Positions 12,909-25,734 are shown, counted from the first letter of the stretch. The stretch is DNA of 64,000 nt from Phoenix dactylifera (GCF_009389715.1 NC_052392.1:31141575-31205574); one strand, 5' to 3'. Translations and numbers: made by a program. The notes: generated from the letters alone by a model not told the origin.

Positions 12909-14465
12909 TTTACGGTAGATAGGAGTAATTTACATATAAAGGATCCGTACTCCAAATCTTTATAGGATTTTGCGCAACAATAGAGATAAAAATACAGTAA
13001 CACTACATATAACTCAAAAGTTGCATTTACTATATGATACAATGTAATCTACTAGTGAACATTGGTGGGACAAACCGTAATGAATAGGACCCAAAGCCTT
13101 GATTAAATGAAAAGAATCATATCCTACAACCTCGTGGTTTTGGACCCAAAGCATCTTCCATTAGAATTGTATGGGAGCAATGCATATGCACAAAGGATGG
13201 AATAGAAAGAGACCTCCAATTTTAAATGACACAACAAAGCTGTAATGCGTAGGTGTTTGATCCTTATGGGTTAAGAAGCATGTCTTCCTTGGCTTTCCTT
13301 GTCTATACTGAATGCATAAGGCCACTGTATGTAAACAATGTATTAATGTGGAATTAATCACATTCATAAATCATAGAAGAACCATGCAAAGAACCATGCA
13401 TAGCCTACTTTCTCTCATTCCTCTTCTGCTATAAAGGCTTTTTTTCCCTCTACCTCTCCCTTGTCTTGATATAAAAATGATGGGCTAGCTATCATGGTTG
13501 TCTCCGAATGAACAACTAAAATTCTCCTCCTAGTGGAGGGATCATAGCCTCTAATATCATTGCAACACATGGATAGTGAGTTCTTTATGAGTCAAATCAA
13601 AGAGTTTCGAGAACTATATTGATCATTGTGCGAAGAGGCACCATGTGTATGTTTTTTTTTATTTTTTGATGAAAGGGAGATCATGAATCATCCAAAATTT
13701 ATTAAAAGTGAAGAAAGAGCCTTGTGCAAGGAGTATGAAATATTTATAAAAAGTGAAATAGAATTGAAAGGCAGAAGAGCTCGTCTGCTGCGCCTCGACT
13801 TGTGATTACAAAACTGGAGCCATTGAAAGAGGAAGAGGAGATTTCTCCTTTTGCTATTTACTAGCAAATTTCGCATGAGAGAAACTCAAGAATTTTCCTA
13901 AAGAAAGTATTTTTAGTCAAAATGGTATTATGTAAGACTGCAGATTTTTAATCTATAAGGCAACCTATATTCTTCGAAGAATATTTACGGCCATAAAAAA
14001 AGTATACTCATTTTTATCCTCTCTTTGGTGTATTCCATCCATTTAAAATTTCAGATGTTGTACTTTTTTTCTTCTTTCTTTTTCTCTCAATTATCATCAT
14101 TGTAAATCCTCATAAATTTTTATATCTTTTTATCTATTTTTTAAATTTGGGGAAGCTGTTTGCTCTCTCTCTCTCTCTCTCTGTTACTTTTTGAAAAAAA
14201 AAATCACACACACACACACGCACACACACACACACAAAAGTAATCTTACTTATCTGACAAATAGAAGGAGCTCTCCATAGACCACCATACCACTTGTTTG
14301 ATAACTGCGGTACGGCACAAGCAAAGGTACTGTCATCTATCACTTGTTCCCTTGATTGAAATCTTATCACTAAAGTAAGGGTGCATAACTTAATGATACC
14401 AAGAGAATTTCCATGGAGTTTTAGCAGTAAGAACAAGAAGGCATCAATTCAAGGATTGGTCCACC
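12909..14465. other. Gene-free spacer with CT and CA microsatellites
   Basis: CT repeats at 14162-14183 and CA repeats at 14204-14236. No gene is supported. Confidence 0.6.
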
Positions 14466-14642
14466 CCAAAGACTCGTTTCATGTGCAGGAAGAAGACAAA
14501 GAGAAAAACATAGTTAATAAAAAAATAGAGATATATCTCATGCTGGGTTAGAGTTTTTAAAGAATGTATCAACTTCTCCAAATATATATATATATATATA
14601 TTAATATAAAAATTCTTTTCGTGAACCAAACGAGTCCTAAGT
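14466..14642. mobile_element. Short MITE, copy 1
   Basis: The left GACTCGTTTCATGTGC and the reverse complement of the right end, GGACTCGTTTGGTTCACG, form short inverted termini. The inside carries AGAAAAACATAGTTAATAAA and CTGGGTTAGAGTTTTT, shared with the segment at 14998-15160. An AT microsatellite sits near the right end. Confidence 0.5.
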
Positions 14643-14997
14643 TTATATAGTTGTCATCTTTTCTCCTTTATATTATTAAAAATAAATGCTCTACAGGAAC
14701 TTGTTTTTGGGGAACTAAATTGAGGGAAAGGCAATAGGGATATAATGACTTGTAGAATGTAAACCATTTGGGAGAGAGCCCATCAAATGGGTTGTTTGGA
14801 ACTTAGCACGTGTGAGACGGCACCAATATAATTGAGTTAGCAATGGCAAGTCCATGATAATACTTTGCTGAGTAGAAAATACAGAAAGGTGAAAAAAAAA
14901 TGATACAAAGCCTCCAAATTCTGAAACTTTATCACCTCAAACATAAGGTACTAACCTGACCTATATTGCACATTGAGATACATAAAATATTTGGAAC

Positions 14998-15160
14998 TTG
15001 TTTGGTTTATAGGAAGAGGAGGAGGGAAAATATGGTCAATAAGAAATAAAAAAATACTTCATATTTCGTTAGAGTTTTCAAAAAAGAGAGATTGGAAGAT
15101 AGATTTCCCATAGAAATAATATTTCTATATTTCCTGGGAAAAACAACTATGTAGAACATG
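14998..15160. mobile_element. Short MITE, copy 2 (related to 14466-14642)
   Basis: It opens AACTTGTTTGGTTTATAGGA and shares GGTCAATAAGAAATAAAAAA and TTCGTTAGAGTTTTC with copy 1. Its right end is not evident. Confidence 0.4.
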
Positions 15161-15390
15161 AGAAAGTCCAATTGCCATCGGCTAGGACTTGGGATAACTT
15201 TTTGTCCAATAAGCTTTTAGATAGAATGAGATAAGGTCTTTTTCTTTATTAAAGATATAATAGGTATTTTATATAACTTTTTTTGGAAAAAGATGCTCAA
15301 CTCAACATAAGTTACTCTAGAATGTGCCAATTTTTCATGGCCAATCAAACATGCAAAAATCACTTTTCTAAGTATCATACACCTAGGCAT

Positions 15391-15669
15391 TGTTGAAAGT
15401 ACTACTTATCCTAAAGCTTAAGCTGTTAGGATGAGAATAGATTTATTTATATATTTTATATTTTCTTACACTCCTCCTCACATGTGGGCCAGACTTTTCT
15501 TTAATAGGTGAGCCCAACATGTAAAATTTTTGATAATGGAATTAAAGAGTGCGAAGATAGAGTTCAAACTCGGAACCTCTGCTTTGATATTATGTTGAAA
15601 TCACCACTTATCCCAAAAGCTTAAGCTGCTAGGATGAGGTAGATTGTTTATATATTTTATATTTTCTTA
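15391..15669 (-). mobile_element. Complete TRIM retroelement, 279 bp, with 5-bp TSD
   Basis: Direct repeats of 80 and 77 bp (15391-15470 and 15593-15669) both open TGTTGAAA on the + strand and share CTTAAGCTG(T/C)TAGGATGAG and TATATATTTTATATTTTCTTA. GGCAT flanks both sides (15386-15390 and 15670-15674). In - orientation, the 5' LTR ends ...TTTCAACA and is followed at once by TAATATCAAAGC (9/12 to the initiator tRNA-Met primer site). The 3' LTR is preceded by the polypurine run TGAGGAGGAG. The interior is only 122 bp and non-coding, so the element must have moved in trans. Confidence 0.85.
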
Positions 15670-15674
15670 GGCAT

Positions 15675-17551
15675 CAACATCCATATCCATATGCACATGC
15701 GATGGTGCATCCTAATCATCTCTCAATGTATGCACATCCAACATTGCATCCTCTCCTTTTTTAAAAAAAATGTGAAGTTTCAAGCTAGTTGGTATATGGC
15801 TATGATTGTCATCTATGTATAACTTATTAATGCGTCAATTCAATTTGAAGTGCAATTAGATTTATCAGTACTCTAATCTAGTCCATTCTTATAGCCTTTG
15901 GTTACTTGAACTAGTTTTTCACTCTCATCGTGCAAAACAGATCTTGCACTGCATGTATGTATATCTTATTTTTTAATATAATAGATGAGCATGTTGTTTA
16001 AGAAACACTAAAAAATAGAAAACCAATTTATTAAACTAATGACAATACTACATGTTTAAAACTAGTGACAACAATACATGTTTAACTGCAACATTAAATA
16101 CTAATGATGCTTTGGTCTTTATGCACATATTTTTTGTCTCTATCCTTCAAAGAAATCTATCTAAAAAAATGATGTCCCATAATGCAACAAGTTTCATGAA
16201 ATAGACTTTCTAATTTGATAGTATTTTACTCTCAAACCTTTTTCTCATGAAAAAATAAATAAGTAAAGCTTATGATACTTTGAGTTAGTAGGTCGAATAA
16301 GTGTCTAATATTTTTTCGATTATTACTAAATATTTGCATATTTTATGTTGCAAGTTGTCTACATAAACTAAACCCAACCATCTCTAACTTTTGTGGGGCA
16401 AGTCTACTCTTTTCAGCTTCATGCACCTAGTGATTTTTTTAATCAAATGACTACCCTCATGCGACATCATTTTGCGAACTCATTTCCAATTTCAATGATT
16501 TTTCTAAAGAAAAAGTGCAACCCTAGCCTACAATTTCATACGAAACAGAAGCAATGTAACATATAAAGCCTTGTCGTCCATCTCTCATCATGTAACATTG
16601 TTTGTAGGGGGAAAACCTCCAAAATACCTATGTCCAAGTTAAGAAAACAATATAACCATCCTCTGCATATCTTCTAAGAAAAATATTTAACATCCATCAG
16701 TCATTTCATTAGGGTAAATGAAATGGAGCTCAAGATCACTAATCCCAGGCCATCTTCTACATATTATGTCCATTAGTTTGACTTTAGATATACCATGGAA
16801 AACATGCAAGATGCATCACTAATACTTTATTTCTACTTAATAAAAGCCGATCTAACGATCGAACAAAATATAAAACAATCGATCTTCAAATTCATATCCA
16901 CATAGGATATAAACATATAGTTCGGCCAAAATTGAAGTCATATAAATCCAACTTAACGAACTAGACCCAAACAAAAGTAGCCCATACCATAAATAAACTT
17001 TAGATAAGCAACAAGCATAACTCAAAGTTTGGACCCATCATGATTAATTACACCACCCTATGATGTACGTAATTTCATACGGAACAGTAGTCTATATATG
17101 GCTGCGTTTCCCGTGTGTCCGTCTTAGATTATTGTGGTACACGTGGCGGGCCCTGATCCGGCAAGTAGATCAGGCCTAACCGACCCCCAAAGAGCATGAA
17201 GGAGACAGGATCTTTATATAAACCTCGGACGTCCCCATCCGCCGCGAGTACCACTTGATCGCTGTACCACCATCTCGTTCTAAAATAGCTCGTTGGGGAC
17301 ACCGAAGAGAAAAGTTTTAAAGGAGATATTATTGTCTGCATTTCTCTAAAAGTTCACCATCCTTGAACACAAGTACTCCTGAACCTATTTTACTCATACA
17401 AGATCTTTCATCTATTGCCACTTTGTCATTAATCATTAATGTAAAAGAAAGTATGAAAAATCATTTTTTGCTATATGATTTGTAATTATTTTAGTATAAA
17501 TATTTTTTTCAAATACCATACATATCTTATTTCTCTCCCATTCGACGGAGA
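15675..17551. other. Gene-free spacer
   Basis: AT-rich and without recognisable genes. A slightly GC-richer patch at 17100-17290 carries a short - strand frame with no family resemblance. Confidence 0.55.
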
Positions 17552-17898
17552 AACAATTAGAGTATACTTAATTATTTACAAAGAAATATACAAAATGAGA
17601 CACTGATAATCCGCACCCTAATTTTGATTGGTCATAAATTTTGTGTTATAATGTTGACTTATAATAATAGAGATTATGCACAAACCAACTTGCATTGATG
17701 TTTGGTGCATTTCCTCTTAATTGTAAAAGATGCCTTCTCTTGGCAGTCCACTCTTCTAAGAACATTTATGTTAGCATCTTATCTTTTGACAATATATTCG
17801 TAGCAAATTTTATCATTTCAATATATTATTTATCAGAGAATATGCGTGAAATATTTTTTTATGGAGGAGATTTTTTTAGACTCTAAGATTTGCTACAG

Positions 17899-17962
<64 letters not shown>

Positions 17963-18530
17963 CTAAAAGTTTTATGCTCAACTTGGTGCTCAAGAATATA
18001 GAGTACATAACAAACTAATAATAAAAAAAAGTATGGATCATTTTTATTGATTAACAGTGTGACTCTTTACACATACTTTCATTTTTGGTTGGCATAATAT
18101 GTAGTAGAGAAAAATGAATCATCAAGATTTAGCTAATATTGAACTTGATAAATATAATCATATTTTAATAAGTTGGCAAATTGCACCACTACTTATCAAG
18201 TGATACTAAGACACAAAATGAACAATCCTATCTTCTCTGCACTTGGTGAAGGGTAACTTGAAGTTACAACGTGACAACAATGTAAACAAATAAAAAGATA
18301 TGTTATGATGACCCAAATGTGGAGATAAACCTGCACTCATTTAATATGGAGTTAAACCTGCACTCATTTAATGCGAGCATTGCTCATTTAATATAGGTTA
18401 AAAAGTGCATGCGGGGGGATGTCAAACTCATCCTTCAGCTTGTGACACGGTCCTGAGATCAAACACAGAGATTGTCTAAGTTACCAAGTGGCAATCTACT
18501 TAAGTAGCTGTCAAGAAAATTAAGTGCCAT
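17552..18530. repeat. Diverged tandem duplication, unit 1
   Basis: It shares collinear blocks with unit 2 (18586-19280): TATACTTAATTATTT, ATTGGTCATAAATT, TATTGACTTATAAT-like, AAAGTTTTATGYTCAACTT, AAGATATGTTATG(A/G)TGACC and AAGTGGCAATCTA. Unit 1 is longer, partly because of a (TA) run at 17902-17962 and a short internal repeat of CCTGCACTCATTTAAT. Confidence 0.75.
17902..17962. repeat. (TA) microsatellite, about 30 dinucleotides
   Basis: Uninterrupted AT dinucleotides within unit 1 of the tandem duplication, absent from unit 2. Confidence 0.95.
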
Positions 18531-18585
18531 AATGATAGAGATGACCACTGCAATTAGCACAAATTCTTCTAAAAAGTGCACAGAC

Positions 18586-19280
18586 AAATTAAAAGATTAT
18601 ACTTAATTATTTTAAAAAAATCATCCAAATTGAGACACCAGTAATCCACTCAATATTGGTCATAAATTCCATATTATAATATTGACTTATAATGATGGAG
18701 ATTACCCACTAAATTCACATGGATGCTTGGTGTCTTTCCTTTTAGCATCTTTTCTTTTGACGATGTGTTCTTGACTCTTATTCTTTCAATCCCTATGAGA
18801 TGGCTAGAAAATGAAGTAAAAGTTTTATGTTCAACTTTGGTGCTCGAGAATATGCAGTACATATAAAAGAAAGTTGGGATAATTTTTATTCATTAACCAT
18901 GGAACTTCGTAAATGTGCTTTTATTGGACTCGATAAATATAGTCATATTTTCCTCAGCTGGCAAAATTCTTGTTAGTATCAAGGAATCCTAAGACACGAA
19001 ATGAATAATCCTATGTTCTCTACATTTATTGAAGGGTAATCTGAAGCTGCCAATCCACAGTAATGTGCCAACATAAACAAATGAAAAGATATGTTATGGT
19101 GACCCAAATATGAAGATAAATCTGCACTTATTTAATGTAAGCTGGCTTAGTAAGACACAAATGATCATATGGCCATGTAGATGGAGATGTCAAGCTCATT
19201 AACCTAAGATCAAACAAAATTATTATCTAAAGTTACTAAGTGGCAATCTATTTAAGCAGTTGCCAAGTAAACCGAAGTGC
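18586..19280. repeat. Diverged tandem duplication, unit 2
   Basis: Collinear with 17552-18530. It ends with TTAAGCAGTTGCCAAGTAAA, matching TTAAGTAGCTGTCAAGAAAA of unit 1. No coding capacity is recognised in either unit. Confidence 0.75.
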
Positions 19281-21189
19281 AGATTGTATTGAGTGAAGGT
19301 GAAGATTAGATCTACTAAGTTGTCATCATTTTCTGATTACAACCTCTTAGGAGAGGTTTGATTTGCTATAGTGTTACTTTCCTCTATCTCATTAGATTAT
19401 TGTATCTATTTTACACTTTTAATGAAAAAAATATATAATTTAAGAAAGTGTCCTTTCTTTTTCTATTTCTCTCTCTCCTTTCAAGTAATTTGTCTGAATT
19501 GGAAATTAGGAACATGTTTTCGCACTGGGTTATGAAGTGCACAATGCTTCCTATATTGATTTCAACGATAATGTGAGCATTACTTGGTTGGTAAGGATTG
19601 ATCGGGTACACTATTTGCTTGTAGGCATTAAAAAAGAAATAATATTAGTACGTAATATATATATATATATATATTATAAAAAATGTTTAAGATTAGAAAT
19701 AAATTATATTTACATCCAACAGTTTAAAAAATCTAAATTTACTTTATTGAAGATTATTTTTTTCAATACTTTAGCTCATATCTTAACAGAACTTTAGTCA
19801 AACTATTAATCTTAAATAGGATGCAAATACTATATAAAAAAAGATGAAAATAACTAAAATAACTTAAAGTGATAAAAAAGATGCAAGAGAACGTATGCAT
19901 CCTTCTTTCCATCCAAAGGTAATTTTGAAATTTTATATAAGATAAATAGTTTTACTAACTCCATTAATGTAATCTGATAAAAATGTAGTTTTTACAAATT
20001 ATTATATATAAATATAATATATTTGTAATTTACTTGATATATTAAAGCACAAACGAATCACCTATATCTTTGCTTGTTTGCCAAAGTATATTTCTACAAA
20101 TCTATTTACAACATTATCATAATAACAATATCTTTTATAAGTCTTGCAACTTTAGTGCATAAATAATTTTAATGAGTGTGGATGAAAGGGAAAAGAAGGT
20201 TCCTTGGAAATGATCTGCAGGCACCCAAATGCTACATCGGAGCCTTCACTTGCATGGGAAATATAGAAATTTTATATGTTGTACGTGTAAAGAAAGGGGG
20301 AGAAAAGAAAAATCCCATACAAAAGAAAAGAAAAGAAAAGGAAGAAAGAATGAAAGGGAAACGCAAAGGAAAAGAGTCAGCGAATAAAATCGGCGAAAAG
20401 CCAGCGACTTTTTCCCGAACTCCAACGCACAAAAAGAAAGCCTCCGTTCCATCGTACCTCCAAATCCCCCCCACCCCAACCGATACTCCCAATAAGACAA
20501 ACTATTAAGCAGGGAAAGATTTGTAATTTTGATTGATCATACGTTAACCTAAAACATCCAACAGAAACATCTTAAACGGACCTCTTACGAAGAAAGAAGA
20601 GACCATGAAAATAGCCCTAACTTGTGCACCGTGTTTAGAGTTGCATGAGAGAGAGGGTATTATTTATACGAAGCAGAAGCCGGGTGCGAATTACATTCTT
20701 TTTAAGAAAAATTTAGCTATAGTGATTGAGTGGATCTGGAGTCAAAAATGCACGGCTGGAAAGAGGCTACTGCTTCAGGATATTCATAGACTTCTGAAGA
20801 AATACGGCTTCCATCATGTCATTATGGGCTGCATTATCTTCTTTACTGCTCACTACTTTAAAAGATTTATTGGAGCAGGCCACACGCCATTGCTTGAGTC
20901 ATTGTATAGTTTTTTATTTTCTCATTTTACTGGCCGCCACCACCATTATTAGAATAATAATAATAATAATAATAAATAATAATAATATGCTCTCGTCTCG
21001 GGCGTCGGCTCTTTGAAGCTTAGAGGCCGCGTGCGGCGAAAACGGATCCGCTACGAAGCGCCGTTAGTCATGCAACCCCGTTAACCAAACGGAAGTCAAC
21101 TTTCCCATTGGACGGAAAACTTTAAAGAAGCGCCCATCTCTTTCCCCAATCGGTCGCCCACCTTTTTATTCTTCTGCTCCCCCGCTCCA
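19281..21189. other. Gene-free spacer upstream of the TLP gene
   Basis: AT-rich until about 20170. A purine-rich (AAAAG) stretch is at 20283-20390 and an (AAT) microsatellite at about 20949-20985. The frames at 20176-20508 and 20605-20952 have no recognisable domains; the first is low-complexity Lys/Glu. Confidence 0.55.
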
Positions 21190-22871
21190 CCATCAGTGAA
21201 CTGGATTCAACGAAGCTTTGAGATCCGTAGAGAAGGAGAGAGAGGAGAGAGTACCGGCGAGAAGAAAGGGATCGAGGGAAGCGAGGGGGACTTGGAAAGG
21301 CGATACCTTTCGTGCGATCACAGCGGAGGTTGGGGTATAAAGATTCGATTTTTAGGGTATTTTTGGGGTTTTCCCTCTCGATTTGGAATTGTTGAGGTAG
21401 ATCATTGATTTCGCTCTTTTTTTTTTAAGTTGATGAGTACCATGGCTTTGAGTTGTCTGTTTGGGTGCCTTTTACGGTAAATTTTGTGAATTTTGTGAAT
21501 AGAATGGCTGTAGATCTTTTGTCGTGTATTATTTTGATGTTAGTGATGGTTCGCTTGGATGTTTTTAGGCTTTGAAGTCTGCAAGGTTTTATCTTGGAGC
21601 TATTTTCGGTTGTTTTCCGAACATTTGCTCGTATGTCTTTATAGATCTCTTACCTAGAGCTTATTTTGAGGAGTTGCTATGAATTTTCTTCAATATTTGT
21701 AGACAGTTACTAGAATTTCTTGTGAAAGATCAAAATTTTGTCCAATTATATAGCCCGTAAGTGAAATTTCTATTTTTAATCTTACTTTTCCATTTTTCTT
21801 CGAAGTATGTGATCTTAGAGAGAAAAATGCCTAATTTCGCTACTGTTTCCATTTTTTACACTTCTACTGCTCTGGGCGGGAAGATAAAAAAATAAACATC
21901 TCTTGAATTTGATTTTCGACAGCTTCTCTTGATCCCGAGGTCAGTTGTGACATCTTTTGGCTTCCAATTTTGTTATTATTTTGTGGATGGTGCTGAGATT
22001 TTGTTCCTTGGTTTCTTTTGCTCAATTACCGAAACATCCAGGGTGCTTTTAGTCATTTTCTCCCTTTTTTCCTGTGAAGTTTGATTTCCCCCCAATTCTT
22101 CATCTGGCCCAGATTGGTTTCTTCAACAGAGAGAACTAAGCTCGATGTAACTCTGTCATGACCGATTGTAATTTATTGATTTTGATTTATAATGCCTTTG
22201 ATCTTAGACAAGCGATGTTCAGATCAGCAAATTTAGTTTCTAGGAGTTTTATGTCTTCTTCCTTGGCATCCAGTTTGGCCATCTATTTATGCAGTCATAT
22301 GCAAACCGGAAAATACTGGAAGACTAATTATTTTGATTGGAGCCATGCTATAACCAATTCCCTCTATGAGCTTTGGGTTGTCTTTGCTTGTTATATCCAA
22401 TTTTGTTGCTTTTTGATTAAATTGTGAACGACCTTATATGCTAGTATGATCATATCATCTATTTTAACCAGGATTTTGTAATTTTTGCTCAACATTTTTT
22501 CCACCTTTTAAGATTATTAAATTTACTGCTGTTCCTTCCTTTTTTTTCATTATTATTTTTCCTTTTGCAGCCATCTATATCTGGTGTGTTTCTGATTTGA
22601 AGGTTTTCCAGTTAAAACAGAACATTAAAATTTGAAGCAAGGTATGAAGTTGTCTTCTAGGTCTTCTGTTATCAGAGTTATTTTTTTGTTTCCTTCCTTG
22701 TTGAAGAATTTGAGAGACGGTCTTTCCATCTCATGTGTAGGTTGATGTTCTTATAATACCGAAAAAAAAAAAAACATCTGTGGTCCTGAGACGAGTGAAG
22801 CTGCTGTTTGTATGCCTGCTGACAGGCTCTAGTGATACTGGCTTGCTGCTTTGTGGTTTCAGTTTGCCTAG
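21190..22871 (+). promoter_or_regulatory. Probable promoter-proximal region, 5' UTR and 5' UTR intron(s) of the TLP gene
   Basis: Upstream of the TLP ATG, GC content rises at about 21000-21390 and a purine-rich leader (GGAGAGAGAGGAGAG) follows a CT-rich tract. A likely donor (GAG|GTAGAT) is at 21397. Acceptors are plausible at about 22570 (TTTTGCAG) and just before the ATG (TGCCTAG|ATG). The AT-rich, T-rich DNA between looks like a leader intron, which is common in plant TLP genes. The transcription start and exact splice sites are inferred, not seen. Confidence 0.5.
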
Positions 22872-25228
22872 ATGTCGTTCCGCAGTATAATTCGTGATGT
22901 AAGAGATAGTTTTGGGAGTTTGTCAAGACGTAGTTTTGAGGTGAGGCTTTCAGGCTTTTCAGGTCATCACAGGGGAAAGTCGCAGGGTTCTGTGTATGAG
23001 CTAGAAGACCAGCCTCCAGTGATCCAGCAGAGTCGCTGGGCTTGCCTTCCTCCTGAACTACTTTGTGATGTAATTAAAAGGTTGGAAGCAAGTGAAAGTA
23101 CATGGCCATCACGCAAGCACGTTGTTTCCTGCGCAGCTGTTTGCCGATCATGGAGGGGGATGTGTAAAGAGATCGTCAGGAGTCCAGAGTTTAGTGGAAA
23201 GCTCACTTTCCCAGTATCCTTGAAACAGGTAATGTTTCATTTCTGTTGTCATGTGATGCTAATAATCTGATACCCATATAGTTTTTGATGTTGTATTGAA
23301 ATTATAGGACTGCACTAACAGGAAAATGGTTGTGATATTTGTCATATGTAACTTTTTTTAAGTTATTAACTTCTGTTATATTTGTATAGCCTGGGCCTCG
23401 AGATGGAACCATTCAATGCTTCATTAAGAGGGATAAATCAAAATTAACTTATCATCTCTACCTGTGCCTCAGCCCTGGTAAGTATGTGCTTCCTTTTAAT
23501 TGTTTTTGTGTACCCGATAATGTTTCGATAAACCTCTTTTTTTCTTTTTTAATGTTGATCAAATCTCAACAATCTTTCAGTGATTCCATGTGCTAGAATG
23601 ATGTTAAATTCTTATTGATGTTGCAAGCTTGTTCAATTTGTGATCGAACAAACAAGAATGCTATCTATATTTGATGATGTTCATGCATTATAATGTCAAT
23701 ATTTGATATAAGAAGTTCATGTAACACCAAGTTCCATCTGTCCTCTATGGGACATTGATGAGGAAAAATAGATACTCTCTTTTTGCATAAAGGAAAAAAA
23801 ATGATATTCTCATGTTTCTTTACCATGACTTTTCTCAAGTGTTTGACAGTATTAGTGAAAACCTGCTATTTTAACCAAATATTTTGTATATAGAATAGCT
23901 TGATTCATAGCAGGAAAGTACATCCTGTCTTGCTTAGGCACCAATAGTGTCATAATTTTTCATTTTTTTATTAGAGGCATGCTTCCGTTGATCAGTTTTT
24001 TTCTGTTTGTCTTCCCTGCTTCTATTGGTACCTCCCAAGATATAGCCATCTTCAGTCATATCAACAATTCCTTGCCATCTGTAGAGCTCATTTACCTAAA
24101 TAACTTTTGATGCTGATCTGCAGAAGCATGTATCTTGTCAGTCATTTGTGTATACATTTAAGCTTTAATGATTCGTTTCTTGAAGGCTTAATATTTGTTT
24201 CTAGGCACCAACAATTTATGTCTATTTTAAAGATTAAATGTATTTGTGATTTTATTTCACTATGTAGCTGTGCTTGTTGAGAATGGGAAGTTCCTCCTAT
24301 CTGCAAAAAGGAACCGCCGAACAACCTGCACAGAGTACATTATATCGATGGATGCTGACAACATATCAAGATCGAGCAACACTTATATCGGAAAGTTGAG
24401 GTATTTGAACTTAGTTGGCTGAAAACCTGTCGGCATTCCTATCTTTAAATCACGTCACAAAACCTTGGCTTGAATGCTGCCATTTTACATTACAGGTCAA
24501 ATTTCCTTGGCACAAAGTTCATAATCTATGACACCCAACCACCATACAATGGGGCTGCCCTCTGTCCACCACCTGGACGAACAAGCCGCAGATTCTACTC
24601 CAAGAAAGTCTCTCCAAAGGTCCCATCTGGCAGTTACAACATAGCTCAGGTGACATATGAGCTGAATGTTCTTGGCACCAGAGGCCCAAGGAGGATGCAC
24701 TGCATCATGTACTCCATTCCTGCTTCTGCCCTCGAGCCGGGTGGCACAGTCCCTGGCCAACCTGATCACCTCCTTCCTCGCTCTCTAGACGACTCATTCC
24801 GCAGCATGTCCTTCTCCAAGTCCTCTATCATGGACCGCTCCATGGATTTTAACAGCTCTCGCTTCTCCGACATCACTGGAGGGATCCAGGAGGGAGATGA
24901 AGAGGAGGAGAATAAGGAGGTGAGGCCTCTTGTGCTCCGCAACAAGCCTCCTAGATGGCATGAACAGCTGCAGTGCTGGTGCCTCAATTTCCGGGGCCGG
25001 GTTACTGTCGCCTCCGTCAAGAACTTCCAGCTCATCGCTGCAACACAGCCTGCTGCAGGAGCTCCCACGTCATCCCAGCCAGCGCCATCGGAGCACGACA
25101 AGATCATACTACAGTTTGGCAAGGTGGCGAAGGATATGTTCACCATGGACTACCGATATCCACTCTCGGCCTTCCAGGCATTCGCCATCTGCCTGAGCAG
25201 CTTCGACACCAAGTTAGCTTGTGAATAG
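22872..25228 (+). CDS. TLP: Tubby-like F-box protein (TLP), 436 aa, 4 coding exons
   Basis: Coding exons are 22872-23228, 23390-23477, 24268-24400 and 24496-25228. All introns are GT-AG and the phases join without a break to give 436 aa, the usual size for plant TLPs. The start [16 protein letters not shown] is the family N-terminus. An F-box lies at about residues 55-102 ([17 protein letters not shown], then [12 protein letters not shown]). The tubby beta-barrel follows to the conserved end [16 protein letters not shown]191 and R193 in [11 protein letters not shown] match the phosphoinositide-binding pair of the family. From family knowledge, the tubby domain tethers the protein to plasma-membrane PIP2 and the F-box binds SKP1/ASK adaptors of SCF ubiquitin ligases; plant TLPs act in ABA and stress responses. 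Exons 2 and 3 ([23 protein letters not shown]) resemble the Arabidopsis TLP2 branch from memory. An acidic linker ([10 protein letters not shown]) interrupts the barrel, as is common in plants. The gene appears intact. Confidence 0.97.
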
Positions 25229-25570
25229 AACAGTGAAAGCAGTGGAGAGAAGGAAGTTTTTATCACCAAAAGAAAAAGGAATAGCTTACAAAAGTGGGCA
25301 TCCACAATGTGTTTGCTGTTTGTTGCTGATTTTTCTTGGTTGTTGGTGTATTAGGCACTAGCCTGCAACTGGGTTTTGAAGCATTTAGCTATCATCTGCT
25401 CGCTGAAGTCCTCTGTTATTGTGACAGCCTCTGGATAAAGTGATCAGGTGGTAGTTCCAATGGATGCAGTGGTGCTTTGTGTGTTTCTTCTTTCATGTTT
25501 TCCTTCAGCCTATTTATATGAAGATTTTATCTAGTAGTCAAAGTAAATAAAGAAAAAAATCTCAAACTTA
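25229..25570 (+). other. Probable 3' UTR and polyadenylation signal of the TLP gene
   Basis: After the TAG at 25226-25228 comes about 320 bp of T/G-rich sequence ending in a canonical AATAAA at 25546-25551. Composition turns strongly AT-rich straight after, which fits a transcript end near 25570. Confidence 0.55.
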
Positions 25571-25734
25571 TGAGCAGAGGAATATCTTGAGAAGGTTTAA
25601 AATATTTTGATTTTTAATCAAAATTTTATATGGTAAATTATTCAATTATAATGATATAGAATTTGTACTTTAACAGTTGATATTAAGAATATTGATAAAT
25701 GTCTATGTATGTTTATCAATTTTTATTATTTTTT

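Noticed and set aside
12701..12922. 73-codon frame
   Set aside because: It lies inside and follows the arms of the fold-back MITE, so it is a by-product of the palindrome.
20176..20508. 110-codon Lys/Glu-rich frame upstream of the TLP gene
   Set aside because: It is the translation of a purine-rich (AAAAG)-type tract; low complexity, no homology.
20605..20952. 115-codon frame just upstream of the TLP 5' leader
   Set aside because: No recognisable domain; it ends in a His-rich tail next to an (AAT) microsatellite, and overlaps the expected promoter.
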